Shown piece after piece: positions 23,591 through 33,541 of a stretch of 64,000 nucleotides of DNA. Numbering within the stretch: position 1 is the stretch's first letter; each line of letters opens with the position of its first letter. Source of the DNA: Rhizobium sp. G21 (GTDB lineage Bacteria; Pseudomonadota; Alphaproteobacteria; Rhizobiales; Rhizobiaceae); contig NZ_JACFXW010000001.1 of the NCBI RefSeq assembly GCF_014158035.1, positions 3,512,001 through 3,576,000 of the forward strand, given 5' to 3'. The notes beneath the pieces are model-generated. The model did no database searches and was not told the DNA's origin. It saw nothing but the letters and a program-made list of their open reading frames with translations. Position numbers and translations under genes: made by a program.

Positions 23591-24100
23591 GCAGGATTTG
23601 GGCTTCATCGGGCAGCCCGCTGCTATGCTCGAAGGTCGGCGGCTGCCCTTGAGCATGGGCGAGGAATCGGGCGGCGGCTCCGGCATCAATGTGATGGTCT
23701 GGACTCGCGGCCACAGGGAGGACTGGAACTGTTTCGCAGCAGAATCCGGCGATGACGCCTGGGGATACGAATCTGTTCTTGGCTATTGTCGCCGTATCGA
23801 GGACTGGCGCGGAGCGCCTGATCCCACACGCCGTGGCGTCGGTGGTCCGATGCATGTCGCCCAACCCGACGCGCCGCAACCGATTGCGCACGCCATGCTG
23901 GAGTCGGCCAAGGCTCTCGGGATACCCGTGTTCGACAGCGTGAACGGCGCGATGATGGAGGCCGAAGGCGGCGCTGCGATCGCGGACCTGCGGATCCTCG
24001 ACGGCAAGCGTCAATCGGTTTCACCGGCAACACCATGGCGCCGAGCGTCGTCATCGGCGAAAGGGCGGCGAACCTGATCCGCGCCCAGCATGAACTCTGA
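23577..24100 (+). pseudogene. GMC oxidoreductase with large internal deletion
   Basis: An N-terminal part reads SQDLGFIGQPAAM, LPLSMGEESGGGSGINVMVW and ESGDDAWGYESVLGYCRRIE, matching choline dehydrogenase-like GMC flavoenzymes after the FAD-binding GxGxxG region (missing). Near 24020 another frame gives TGNTMAPSVVIGERAA, the invariant C-terminal end of the family. Several hundred residues in between are absent. It is a clear deletion derivative without function. Confidence 0.75.
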
Positions 24101-24281
24101 AGCGGCTATCGTCTGACACCCAAGCCACACGGCAGACAAACCAGTCTGCGGGAGGCCGACGCCTCTCGCAGCTGAGGTGGAAGCTCGGCTGGGATGTGGG
24201 GCATGCTCTCCTCGGCCCAGCGCCTCGCGAGGGGATATGCGCCACAACATCGACCTCCCCATCCTCATAGAGGAATTTCCC

Positions 24282-24545
24282 ATGTTGGATACCATTCGCA
24301 CCGTTCCCGTCGTGTCGTCGTCGGAACTCGGCGCCAATGTCCACGCGACATGTGCGCGATATCGCAGATCCTTTCCTTTCGTCGCCATGGATACAGGCGG
24401 CTATGTCGTGCTTCGCCATGACGATGTCGCCCTGTTGATAAATGACCCCCGGCTGCAGGCGACAGAGGTCGCGATGCCGGCGCAGGCCGGAATTTCCGGG
24501 CGCGCGTTGCATGACATCGTCGCGCAAAGGATGCTGACTCGATCA
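24282..24545 (+). pseudogene. Cytochrome P450 N-terminal fragment (probable)
   Basis: Starts at an ATG with an AGGAA site and reads CARYRRSFPFVAMDTGGYVV, LRHDDVALLINDPRLQATE and then IVAQRMLT, which is the arrangement of the first about 85 residues of bacterial P450s. The haem-binding Cys domain is missing; the frame runs into an AraC fragment instead. Assignment rests on resemblance only, so confidence is moderate. Confidence 0.5.
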
Positions 24546-24546
24546 G

Positions 24547-24717
24547 GTGCGAAACGAACTGGGGAATGGATATCTTTCGTCCCGCGCGTTCACCGTCACC
24601 GACATCTCGGATCTTCTGGGCTTTTCCGACGTCGCCAGTTTCCCGAACTCCTTTCGGCGCTGGAACGGCGCCGCGCCGCAAGCCTATCGCACCGCTCTGG
24701 CGGGGAAGCCGGAGTAA
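24547..24717 (+). pseudogene. AraC-type regulator C-terminal remnant
   Basis: 57 codons starting with GTG that read AFTVTDISDLLGFSDVASF, then NSFRRWNGAAPQAYR, the second helix-turn-helix of AraC/XylS proteins, up to a proper stop. The ligand-binding domain and first HTH are absent. It is joined directly to the P450 stub, so two genes were fused by deletion. Confidence 0.7.
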
Positions 24718-24804
24718 TGGCGGCCGGCTCGGAGCGTAGGCTTTCGTGCGACCGAATTCGGGCAGGGCTGAGCCGTGCGGCTGTCGCGACGAAACGATGC
24801 GGCG

Positions 24805-26310
24805 TCAGTGGATCGCAGCGTTGAGGATGGCCTCGGCGGTGGCGTCCTCGCGGGAGAATTCGGCGGCGATCGTGCCGCCCTTGGCGACGAGGATGCGATC
24901 AGAGAGATCGAGAATTTCCGGCAGGTAAGACGAGATCAGCATCACGCCCGCTCCGGCGTCGGCGAAGTCGCGGATGATCTTGCGGATTTCTGCGATCGCG
25001 CCAACGTCGACGCCGCGCGTCGGTTCGTCGAAGATCACCAGCCGCGGTTTCTGGGCGAGCGACTTGGCGATGACGACCTTCTGCTGATTGCCGCCCGACA
25101 GGTGCAGGACCGACTGGTTGTCGCCGATGCTGCGGATGGAGAGACGTTGCGACCAATGCGTCGCCAGCCCGCGCAATCTCGCCATGGGCAAGAGGAAACG
25201 GCCGCGGCCGAACTTCGCGAGCCAGCCCAGTTCGATGTTTTCGCGAATGCTCATCGTATCGAAGAAGCCGTCGAGCTTGCGGTCCTCGCTGACATAGGCG
25301 ATGCCGTCCGCCACCGCTTGGGCGGGCAGCGCATAGCGCACCTCGCGGCCATCGAGCCAGATGCGTCCGCCGTCGAAATTCCGTTTGGTGTGGCCCATCA
25401 CGACTTTGGCCATTTCGCTGCGGCCCGAGCCGATCAGTCCGGCGATGCCGGTGATTTCGCCGGGAAAGATGGAGAAGGACATGTTGTTGACCATGCTGCC
25501 CATGCGCAGGCTTTCCACCCTCAGCACCGGCAGTGCCGAGCGCGGACGCGCCTCCGCCGGGCCGCGCCCGGAGGTCTCCAGCAATTCTTCGCCGACCATA
25601 TGGTGAATGAGGCGGGCGCGATCGAAATCGGCGGCGGGGCCCGTCGCCACCAGCCTGCCGTTGCGCAGCACCGAAATGCGATCGGCATAGGTCAGGGCCT
25701 CTTCGAGCGCGTGCGAAATGAAGATCATCGCCACGCCGCGCTTCTTCAGGGCGCCCATCAGTTCGAACAGGTGTTCGGTTTCCTCCGGGGTGAGGGCCGC
25801 CGTCGGCTCGTCGAGGATGATGACCCGCGCATCGTTGAGCACGGCGCGGGCGATCTCGACCATCTGCCGTTTGGCGGCCGACAGAGAGCCGGCCAGCTGT
25901 CCCGGATCGACGTTGAAATTCAGCCGCTGCAGCACTTGCCGGGCCGCGCTGCGCACTTTCCGCACGGAATTGAACATGCGCTCGCGACCGAGAACGATGT
26001 TTTGCGCCACGGTCAGCTGCGGAACGAGGCTCGTTTCCTGATAGACCATCGAAATTCCGCGTCGGCTGGCATCCTTGGGCGCTACGAGTATCGCGGGAGC
26101 GCCATCGATCTGCAGCGCGCCTTCGGACGGCGTAATGACGCCGGCGATCAGCTTACAAAGCGTGGATTTTCCGGCCCCGTTCTCGCCCGCCAATGCGTGG
26201 ATTTCGCCGGGACGGAGATCGAAGTCTACGCCGTCCAGCGCGGCGATGCCGCCATAGCGCTTCGTGACTTTGTCGAGGCGGATGATCGGCGGGGCGGCTG
26301 TCTCGGTCAT
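24805..26310 (-). CDS. Ribose-type ABC transporter ATP-binding protein (tandem ATPase)
   Basis: 501 residues with two ATPase halves, as in RbsA/XylG. The first half has Walker A GENGAGKSTLCKLI, SLSAAKRQMVEIARA and VIILDEPTAAL; the second has a relaxed Walker A, GLIGSGRSEMAKVV, then HLSGGNQQKVVIAKS and VIFDEPTRGVDVG. This two-domain form serves sugar and related importers. It is the last gene of a minus-strand operon and overlaps the gene before it by 4 bp (ATGA), which fixes the start at 26310. The nucleotide-binding motifs are intact. Confidence 0.9.
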   Translation of the reverse strand: MTETAAPPIIRLDKVTKRYGGIAALDGVDFDLRPGEIHALAGENGAGKSTLCKLIAGVITPSEGALQIDGAPAILVAPKDASRRGISMVYQETSLVPQLTVAQNIVLGRERMFNSVRKVRSAARQVLQRLNFNVDPGQLAGSLSAAKRQMVEIARAVLNDARVIILDEPTAALTPEETEHLFELMGALKKRGVAMIFISHALEEALTYADRISVLRNGRLVATGPAADFDRARLIHHMVGEELLETSGRGPAEARPRSALPVLRVESLRMGSMVNNMSFSIFPGEITGIAGLIGSGRSEMAKVVMGHTKRNFDGGRIWLDGREVRYALPAQAVADGIAYVSEDRKLDGFFDTMSIRENIELGWLAKFGRGRFLLPMARLRGLATHWSQRLSIRSIGDNQSVLHLSGGNQQKVVIAKSLAQKPRLVIFDEPTRGVDVGAIAEIRKIIRDFADAGAGVMLISSYLPEILDLSDRILVAKGGTIAAEFSREDATAEAILNAAIH

Positions 26311-27350
26311 GTGACGGATCCCAGATAGAGGATTTCGCCGCTGGCCCGGCTGACGGCGACCAAGTCGCCTTTCCAGGCCAGCGCATTGCTGATGGCGTGG
26401 CGACGGCCGTTGGCGCGCGACTGGGCGGAGCCGATCGGCATGAAGTCCTCGTCGAGCAGGATGATCAGCCCGTAGGAGAAGGACGGCGCCCATGGCTTGA
26501 TCTCGCCGAACAGACGCGTCGCCCCGAGCTCGATCGGGAAATCGGCGCTGAATTCGGGGTTTGCGCGCGGCGAGATCCAATGGCGCGGATCGATCGTCGA
26601 CTTCATCTCGTCGACGAAACGACGCTCGCTGCGCAGGAATTCGATCAGCGGATCGCGCCTGGACAGGCAGGCGAGCGCGAAGCCGCCGTCCATCTTGCGG
26701 ATTCGGCCCATATAAGCGGGAAAGCCGGCGCGGCGAACCTGGCCCTTTGCATCGACGACCCGGGCGGCGTCGAGTTCGGTGATGACGAGGTCGCCGGCGC
26801 GATCGCGAGTGACGCCCATCGGGCAATGGAGTTCGCCTGCAAGACGACGGACGCCGCCGTCCGGCAGATGCGCCGCCAGAACGCCTTTGCGCGCCGGTTC
26901 CCAAGGCGCCATCGACAGCGCCGCGTCGGCCGAGGGATAGCCGCTCTGCAGCGTGACGATCTCGTCTCCGTCGCCGAACAGGCAGTCGATCACCGGTCCG
27001 GCATCGGCGTTGACATGGAAATCCCAGGAACTCGCTATACCGGCCGGGTCGAGGACATGCATCCGGCCCGTCGCGAGACCGATCGCCAGCCGTCCGTCAG
27101 GGCTTGCCGCCAATGCGGTGACCGTGTCGTCGAAGGCGTGGACAAGACGCGGCGCATCGTTGAAATGGTCGAGCGCGAACACCGATGCGCCCGAGGAGAA
27201 CACCAGCCGGCCGGCCGCGTCGATCGCGATCGCATCAGGGCGATCCACCGATATCGATCGGGCCTCGTCCAGCCGACTGTTCGGGCCCAAAACGCCTTCC
27301 AGCGTCATGACCGGAGGCTTGGCCGTGGCCCGCTTGAAGAACCAGCTCAT
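26307..27350 (-). CDS. SMP-30/strictosidine synthase-like beta-propeller protein
   Basis: 347 residues with repeated blade-like strands: DAIAIDAAGRLVFSSGASVF, TVTALAASPDGRLAIGLATG, then CPMGVTRDRAGDLVITELDA. Such six-bladed propellers include lactonases and strictosidine synthase relatives, and they bind a divalent metal in the centre. No signal peptide is obvious. Its start codon overlaps the stop of the permease-propeller fusion (ATGA) and its stop overlaps the ATPase start, so it is locked into the transporter operon. It may hydrolyse a lactone form of the imported substrate, or help sense it; this is inference. Confidence 0.7.
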   Translation of the reverse strand: MSWFFKRATAKPPVMTLEGVLGPNSRLDEARSISVDRPDAIAIDAAGRLVFSSGASVFALDHFNDAPRLVHAFDDTVTALAASPDGRLAIGLATGRMHVLDPAGIASSWDFHVNADAGPVIDCLFGDGDEIVTLQSGYPSADAALSMAPWEPARKGVLAAHLPDGGVRRLAGELHCPMGVTRDRAGDLVITELDAARVVDAKGQVRRAGFPAYMGRIRKMDGGFALACLSRRDPLIEFLRSERRFVDEMKSTIDPRHWISPRANPEFSADFPIELGATRLFGEIKPWAPSFSYGLIILLDEDFMPIGSAQSRANGRRHAISNALAWKGDLVAVSRASGEILYLGSVT

Positions 27351-29476
27351 GCTTTCCCCCAATAGCTGTCTTGACCGGTCCAGCGCGGATCGGCCGATGG
27401 GAGCGCCAGTCGGCCGATCTTGTCGTTGGTGACGCCGCCGAGATAGAGGACGCCTTTATGTTCGCGCATCGAGGTGATCATGTAGAGCGGTCCGCTCGCA
27501 TCGTCCCACAGCGCATCGACGATGGCGCCCTTGCCGTCGACCTTAAGCACGCCGCCGAGATTGAGGTTGCCGAACAGCCAGTTGGTGGGCGGCACCTGTT
27601 TGGTCATGCGTCGCCGCAGGGCGGGGTGTTGCATGGCGAGGTCGATCACCGGATTGCGCATGCCGGCCAGCGCCACCCAATACCCGCCGTCCGAAGATCG
27701 GTTTATGTTGTCGGGATAGCCGGGCAGGCCATCGAGGAAGACGCGGGGTCCAGCGTCGAGATCGTCGAGATCGAAGGCGAGGATGGAGCACCCCCAGGTG
27801 CTGGCGACCAGCAGATGCCGGCCGTCGTGGCTGAGACAGACGCCGTTCGGGAATATGAGGTTGTCGCATACCGTGCGCGTCCGGCGCGTCTTCGGATCGA
27901 AGCTCAACAGGCGCCCGTTCGGGCGGCCTTCGAGCAGATCGAGGCCCCAGTTCTCGATATCATAGCGCTTGGTGGCGTCGGTGAAATAGATCACGCCATC
28001 CGGGGCGATATCCAGATCGTCGGCCATGCGGATGACGGTGTCGTCGTTGACGCTGAACAGCGAGCGTTCGGTCTGGTCGGTCAGGAGCTCGACGGCGCCG
28101 TCCATGGTGACCCGCACCAGGCCCATGCCGGCGACGCAGGCGATGATGGCGCCGGCCCGATCGAAGGCGAGGCCGAGAGGCCGGCCGCCGATCTTGGCGA
28201 GCGGCGTCGCCCGCGCGCCGTCGACAGGAGGAAGCCGCATAATATAGCCGTCGCGCGTGCCGCAATAGAGATTGCCGTCGCGATCGACCAGCACGTCTTC
28301 GGGTCCGTCGACTTCGCCCGCCGCCAGCAGCGTCGCATCGCGCAGTTTCGGCGCGCCGTCGCCGGGCATCAGCCCCGCCATGCCCTTGATCGGTGAGATC
28401 GCCAGCGCCACGGGATCGAGATAGGCGGAGGCGAGCAGCCGATGCCGATTCTTGCGAAAGCGGACATCGATGGCGAGAATGGCGATCAGGATCGCGCCGA
28501 GGGAAAACTGGACGAAATCGCCGCGCAGACCCGCATTGATCAGCGCGTTGTTGAGAATATAGACCGTCAGGAAGCCGATCAGCACGGGGATGACCGCGCC
28601 GCGACCGGGAACGAAGCCGCCGAGCCCGACGACCAGCGCCGTCAAGGCGAAGAACTCCATGCCCAGCCCGGTGTCGGAGCCGGCGCTGTTCTGCCGCGCT
28701 GCGAAAAGAAATCCCGCCAAGCCGACGATGAGGCCGGCCAGAACATAGGCGAGGAAAATGGTGAAGCGCACCTGAATGCCGCCATGGCGCGCCGCCTTGC
28801 GATTGCCGCCGACCGCAAGGATGTGCCAGCCGAAGCGCGACTGCCGGAACATCACGAAGGTCGCGACCGCCACCGCCAGCAGAACCCAGAACCCCACCGG
28901 CATGGTGAGCAGCTTCTCGAAGCCGATGAAATCCCATGTGTCGTCGAGGCGGCTGCTGCTGGAAATCTCCACCAGCCGCGCCTGCGACGCCAGCGTATAG
29001 AGGCCTCGCACGGTGATCATGGTTCCGAGCGTCGTCAGAAGCGCGCCGCAACCGATGATGCCGGCGAGCAAGCCGTTGATCGCGCCGATCAGCGCGCCGC
29101 AGACAAGGCTGAGACCCAGCGTGGCGGGAACCGGAAGTCCGAGAATGTGAAAACCATATAACGCGACGAAGGCCGACAGCGCAAAATTCGATCCCACCGA
29201 CAAATCGATGCCGCCGACCGCGACGACGATCAGCAGCGCCAGTACGATCAATCCGCCGTCGGCCGCATATTGGGCGAGATTGCGCAGATTGGATGCGGCG
29301 AAATATCCGTCCGTCGTCACGAGCACGCCGACGAGCACGCAAACAAATGCAATGAAGGGGATGGCGCTTTCGATCCAGCCTTTCGACAGGAGATCGGTCA
29401 GGACCCGCCGCGGCGAGATCACGACCTTCGGCGCAGGCTGGCGTTGCAGAGCGGAGAACTCGAAAGATGCGGTCAT
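27347..29476 (-). CDS. Ribose-type ABC permease fused to an SMP-30-like beta-propeller
   Basis: 709 residues. The first about 345 are an RbsC-like permease (GGIDLSVGSNFALSAFVALY, then MPVGFWVLLAVAVATFVMF and a late GGFVPGRGAVIPVLIG). After a short cytoplasmic or periplasmic linker, residues about 375-700 are a six-bladed propeller (GPEDVLVDRDGNLYCGTRDG, DDLDIAPDGVIYFTDATKRY, IFPNGVCLSHDGRHLLV, DNINRSSDGGYWVALAGM). The frame is continuous with no break, so this is a true fusion. A natural reading is a membrane-tethered enzyme or sensor acting on the transported compound. The next gene encodes a second propeller. Confidence 0.85.
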   Translation of the reverse strand: MTASFEFSALQRQPAPKVVISPRRVLTDLLSKGWIESAIPFIAFVCVLVGVLVTTDGYFAASNLRNLAQYAADGGLIVLALLIVVAVGGIDLSVGSNFALSAFVALYGFHILGLPVPATLGLSLVCGALIGAINGLLAGIIGCGALLTTLGTMITVRGLYTLASQARLVEISSSSRLDDTWDFIGFEKLLTMPVGFWVLLAVAVATFVMFRQSRFGWHILAVGGNRKAARHGGIQVRFTIFLAYVLAGLIVGLAGFLFAARQNSAGSDTGLGMEFFALTALVVGLGGFVPGRGAVIPVLIGFLTVYILNNALINAGLRGDFVQFSLGAILIAILAIDVRFRKNRHRLLASAYLDPVALAISPIKGMAGLMPGDGAPKLRDATLLAAGEVDGPEDVLVDRDGNLYCGTRDGYIMRLPPVDGARATPLAKIGGRPLGLAFDRAGAIIACVAGMGLVRVTMDGAVELLTDQTERSLFSVNDDTVIRMADDLDIAPDGVIYFTDATKRYDIENWGLDLLEGRPNGRLLSFDPKTRRTRTVCDNLIFPNGVCLSHDGRHLLVASTWGCSILAFDLDDLDAGPRVFLDGLPGYPDNINRSSDGGYWVALAGMRNPVIDLAMQHPALRRRMTKQVPPTNWLFGNLNLGGVLKVDGKGAIVDALWDDASGPLYMITSMREHKGVLYLGGVTNDKIGRLALPSADPRWTGQDSYWGKA

Positions 29477-29549
29477 TGCGGGATCCGTCGGTGTCGGGCC
29501 TGCGAAGGGGCCGGCCTGGCGCAGGCCGGCCCCGCACTCGCAAGGGTGA

Positions 29550-30539
29550 TTACATCTTCCAGCAGAGATCGGCGGAATAGGTGTCGCCGGCCTTGATGAT
29601 CTTCATCGGGGATTCGAGGGAGAGCATCGCGCCGTCCGGTCCCGACGCGCCTTGCAGCAGAAGGTCGATGAGCGTGCCGGCGTCGCGGCCCTGGCCGTCG
29701 GCGTCGTAGCTCCAGACGCGGTCGAGCACCTTGTCCTCGACCGCCTTGCAGGCGACGGAATCGCCGCCGCCGGTGGCGTAGACAAGCACCTTGTCCTCCA
29801 GACCGGCGTCCTTGACGGCGTTGCCGGCGCCCATCGTGTGGACGTCCCAATGGCCGAAAATGGCGCAGAGGTCGGGATGTTGCTGCAGCACGGTGGCGGT
29901 GATCTGGCGGGCCTTTTCAGGCTCCCAGTCTGAGGCCTGGTTGGACACGACCGAGATTTCCGGATGCTGTTCGAACACCTTGAAGGCGGCGTCGTTCATC
30001 ATCACGCTGTCGGCGGCGGTGAGCTGGCCCGGAATGATCGCGACCTTGCCGGATTTTCCGCTGTCCTTGCCGCATTCCTTGACGATGTCTTCGGCGATCT
30101 CACGGCCGATCCGCTCCCAATTGGCGCCGACGAAGGCGGAGGAGGGCTGGTTTGATTGCAGGTTGATCTGCAATACCTTGATGCCTTCGGCCTCGGCCTG
30201 CTTGATCTGACGCGACAGCAGTTGCACCGTCGGATTGTGTACGACGAGCAGATCAGGCTTCTCGCTGATCGCCTTGGCCAGCAGTTCGGACATCACGCCG
30301 GTGTTGAAAGCCGCATCGCGGACATCGATCGTGTAGCCATAGATCGCCGCATGCTCCCTCATGCGGCGCGCCCAGCCTTCCGTCAGCGAAATACCCATCG
30401 AAATCGGCACGAAGATCACCTTCTTGCCGGCGATGCCGGATTGCGCCATGGCCGTTTCGGGGCCGCTCATCAAGCCGCACGCGCCGATCACAGCCGCCGA
30501 CAGGGCGATGCAAAGCCGTCTTCCCAATTTATTCAACAT
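29550..30539 (-). CDS. Ribose-type ABC transporter substrate-binding protein
   Basis: 329 residues with a signal peptide (LCIALSAAVIGACGLMSG, cleavage near AMAQ) and the periplasmic binding protein fold of the RbsB class: KVIFVPISMGISLTEGWARR, VVHNPTVQLLSRQIKQAEAE, SAFVGANWERIGREIAEDIV and GHWDVHTMGAGNAVKDAGL. A Cys sits in the hydrophobic stretch, but the lipobox is not convincing. It delivers the ligand to the two permeases of this operon. The ligand is unknown; the set differs from classical ribose operons, which lack propeller proteins. Confidence 0.88.
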   Translation of the reverse strand: MLNKLGRRLCIALSAAVIGACGLMSGPETAMAQSGIAGKKVIFVPISMGISLTEGWARRMREHAAIYGYTIDVRDAAFNTGVMSELLAKAISEKPDLLVVHNPTVQLLSRQIKQAEAEGIKVLQINLQSNQPSSAFVGANWERIGREIAEDIVKECGKDSGKSGKVAIIPGQLTAADSVMMNDAAFKVFEQHPEISVVSNQASDWEPEKARQITATVLQQHPDLCAIFGHWDVHTMGAGNAVKDAGLEDKVLVYATGGGDSVACKAVEDKVLDRVWSYDADGQGRDAGTLIDLLLQGASGPDGAMLSLESPMKIIKAGDTYSADLCWKM

Positions 30540-30568
30540 GGTCTCCTCCTTGGTTGAATGGATTGCCC

Positions 30569-31578
30569 TCAGAGATCGCCGATCGTATCCGTCTCGGCGT
30601 CCCGCGGGTTCAGATAACGATCTGCGACGATCGCGGTGATGAGGACGACGCCTCTCAGCACGTCCTGGGTCTGCGACGAAAAATCCAGCAGGGTCATGCC
30701 GTTGCGCAGCACCGCGATCAGCGCCGCGCCGATCAGGATGCTGCCGACGCCGCCGCGGCCGCCGCGAAGCGGAATGCCGCCGAGGACCACGACGAGGATC
30801 ACCTCGAACAGCAGGCTGCCATTGGTGACGGTGCGGAAATCGACCGTGCCGCTGGCCGACGACACCACGACGCCGGCGATCAGCGCCGTCAGCGCTGCAA
30901 AGACATAGATCATCAGCGTGGTGGTGCGCACGGGCAGGCCGGACAGGCGGGCGGCCTGGGGATTGTCCCCATTGCATAGAGCGTGCGGCCGGGAATGGTG
31001 AAGCGCAGCAAGAGCCAGGTCGCAATCAGCACCGCCGCCATCAGCGCCACCGGCGCGGAAAGGCCCGGAACGACGTTGCCCGAGAGAAGGATGACGGCCG
31101 GATTGCTCTTGGGCAGCAGCAGAAGATATTCGCCGCGCAGAATGGCGAAGCGGAAGAGGCCGGTGATCAGCATGGCCGACGCCAGCGTCGCGAGCATGGC
31201 CGGAATTTCGGCATAAGCGGTGAGCCATCCGTTCATCAGGCCGACGAGCGTCATCGCGAGCACCGTGAGCGCAAAGGCCGACGCGCCGCCGAAGCCGGCA
31301 TTGATGAGGATGCTGAAGGTGGCCGCCCCGGCCACCATCTGCGCCACCAGAGAGAGGTCCAGTCCACGCGAAATGATCACCACCGCCATGCCGCAGCTCA
31401 GGATGACGAGCGAGGCCGAATTCGACAGGATGACACGCAGATTGCCGGGCGTGGCGAAACCGTCGATGGTCAGCGAGAACAGAAGCGCCAGAAGGAAGGT
31501 CGCCGCAAGCACCACGGCCGCGAGCATGTTGACTTTGCCGCGCACGGGCAGCCGGAACGGAAGCGATGCTTCAGCCAT
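30569..31578 (-). CDS. Ribose-type ABC transporter permease, frameshifted
   Basis: RbsC-like permease of about 336 residues once one base is restored. The N-terminal part (NMLAAVVLAATFLLALLFSL, LVILSCGMAVVIISRGLDLS) ends in the wrong frame after RTLYAMG; restoring a G in the run at 30967-30970 gives YAMGDNPQAARLSGLPV and continues to GVVLITAIVADRY and the stop at 30569. The lesion again is one G lost from a G-run, like the others in this window. It is the first full gene of the minus-strand ABC operon and overlaps a tiny ORF by 8 bp. Confidence 0.82.
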
Positions 31579-31672
31579 GGATGACCTCGCCGACGAACGC
31601 GCCGCGACGAGCAACCTTCTTGGCGGCGTCGAAGCCTCGGCCGGTCGCCCGGCGCTTTTCTTCCAGCTCCAT
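31571..31672 (-). CDS. 33-residue ORF leading the ABC operon
   Basis: Starts with ATG after GGGAGATATC and ends in TGA that overlaps the permease start by 8 bp. The product is basic (MELEEKRRATGRGF, then AAKKVARRGAFVG). Codon choice is G/C at the third position, as in real genes here. It might be a coupling leader peptide, or the degenerate end of a lost upstream gene. I recognise no family. The 256 bp between it and the acyl-CoA ligase gene hold the divergent promoters and show nothing else. Confidence 0.4.
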   Translation of the reverse strand: MELEEKRRATGRGFDAAKKVARRGAFVGEVIHG

Positions 31673-31928
31673 GATATCTCCCTCGCGACCTCCCGCCGCG
31701 TCCTCTGGCCAGCATCATGCACATTTTTTACTAACCCACAAGAGAGTGAATATTGACTTGCAAAAAAGTTGCCGCATTGATCGGGTTAAGGGGCCGCCTG
31801 TTCGAAGAGGCGGTCGGGAGGAAAGCCATGCGCCTGTTCGCGTCCACGATCCATTCGCGCCGCCTGCCGCAGGGCGCCGCGCTCGTCTTCCTTGCGCGCT
31901 ATGCGGCGTCCGCCGCCGGGGTGGACCA

Positions 31929-33521
31929 ATGATCCATGGTCGCATGCAGGATTTCCCGCTGACGCTCGACAAGTTTCTGGTCCACGGCGCGACCTGGCAC
32001 GGCAACGCGGAAGTGGTGACTTCGAGCCAGGAGGGCATGACGGCACGCGTCAGCTATGGTCTGCTTCTCACCCGCGCCCGTAGCCTTTCCGCCGTATTGC
32101 TGGACCGCGGGGTCCGCCCCGGTGAGCATGTCGCGACACTGGCGTGGAACAGCGCTGCGCATGTCGAAGCCTGGTACGGCATCATGGGCATCGGCGCCGT
32201 CTGCCACACGCTCAATCCACGGCTTGCGCCTGCCGACATCGCGGCGATGCTGCGCCAGTCGCAGGCCCGCATCCTGATCGTCAGCGCCGATCTGCTTCCA
32301 CTTGCCGAAGCCGTCGCGGAAGCGGCGCCCGCCGTCACCACGCTTTTCACCATCGACGGCGCGCCCGCAGCCGATCGAGCCGTCGACCGATTGTCGCGGG
32401 AGGCGATCGAGCCGCTGCTTTCCGACGCCGCCGGCGAGGCCGTCGAGTGGGGACGGTTCGACGAGACGGCGCCGAGCGGCCTCTGCTTCACCTCGGGCAC
32501 GACAGGCGCGCCGAAGGGCGTCACCTATACGCATCGGTCGAGCTTTCTGCATGCGCTGCGATTGCTGCAGGCGGATCAACTGGCGATGACGGCGCGTGAC
32601 AGCGTGCTCGCCTGCGTGCCGATGTTTCACGCCAACGCCTGGGGCATACCCTTCGCCGCGCCCGCGGTCGGCGCCCGGCTCGTCCTTCCCGGCAAGAGGA
32701 TCGACGGCGAAAGCCTCGCGCGACTGATCAATGACGAGGCGGTCACCATCGCGGTCGGCGTCCCGACGGTCTGGCTGGGGCTGGTGGAGCATCTGGAAGC
32801 GGTCGGGGGCGACGTTCCGAGCCTCGAGCGGATCCTGGTCGGCGGCGCCTCGCTGCCGCCCGCGCTGATGAGGCGCATCGAGGCGCGGCTCGGGGCGACG
32901 GTGCAGACGAGCTGGGGCATGACCGAATTGTCTCCCTCCGGCACGGTGGCCGTGCCGGGCGATCCGGAGCGCGACCCGGCTCTTTCCGGCCGGCCGGCGA
33001 TCGGCGTCGAACTGTTGCTGACGGATGCGAAAGGCGCGCCGCTCGCCGAGCAGCGCAATGTCGAAGGGCATCTGCGGGTGCGCGGCGCCGCCGTCATCGA
33101 GCGCTATTTCGGCCAGACGACATCGGCGACGGACGCCGATGGCTGGTTCGCCACCGGCGATCTCGCCCGCATCGACGATAAGGGACAGCTGATCATCACC
33201 GGCCGCGCCAAAGATCTGATCAAATCCGGCGGCGAGTGGATCAACCCGGCCGAGATCGAGGCGATCATCGGCACGCTGCCGCAGGTTTCGCTCGCCGCGG
33301 TGATCGGCGCGCCGGATATGAAATGGGGCGAACGGCCGTTGCTGCTGGTGGAAATGCGCCGGGGCGAGGACGTGCCGGACGCCGAGCTGCTGGATTCGCT
33401 TCGTGGTCGGGTCGCTTCCTGGTGGATCCCGGACCGGGTCGTCCGCATCGACGAAATGCCGCGCGCGCCGACGGGGAAGATCGACAAGATGCAATTGAGA
33501 CAGCAATACGCCAACGCCTGA
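31929..33521 (+). CDS. Medium/long-chain acyl-CoA ligase (AMP-binding)
   Basis: 530 residues from the ATG at 31929. It shows the adenylate-forming signature [18 protein letters not shown], the SWGMTELSP motif and the C-terminal hinge [14 protein letters not shown] with the catalytic Lys in [15 protein letters not shown]. It resembles AlkK-type fatty acyl-CoA ligases. It activates a carboxylic acid with ATP and CoA in the cytoplasm. The stop is 20 bp before the thiolase start, suggesting one operon with it. Confidence 0.87.
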   Translation: MIHGRMQDFPLTLDKFLVHGATWHGNAEVVTSSQEGMTARVSYGLLLTRARSLSAVLLDRGVRPGEHVATLAWNSAAHVEAWYGIMGIGAVCHTLNPRLAPADIAAMLRQSQARILIVSADLLPLAEAVAEAAPAVTTLFTIDGAPAADRAVDRLSREAIEPLLSDAAGEAVEWGRFDETAPSGLCFTSGTTGAPKGVTYTHRSSFLHALRLLQADQLAMTARDSVLACVPMFHANAWGIPFAAPAVGARLVLPGKRIDGESLARLINDEAVTIAVGVPTVWLGLVEHLEAVGGDVPSLERILVGGASLPPALMRRIEARLGATVQTSWGMTELSPSGTVAVPGDPERDPALSGRPAIGVELLLTDAKGAPLAEQRNVEGHLRVRGAAVIERYFGQTTSATDADGWFATGDLARIDDKGQLIITGRAKDLIKSGGEWINPAEIEAIIGTLPQVSLAAVIGAPDMKWGERPLLLVEMRRGEDVPDAELLDSLRGRVASWWIPDRVVRIDEMPRAPTGKIDKMQLRQQYANA

Positions 33522-33541
33522 GGGCCGGCGGGGAGAACGTG

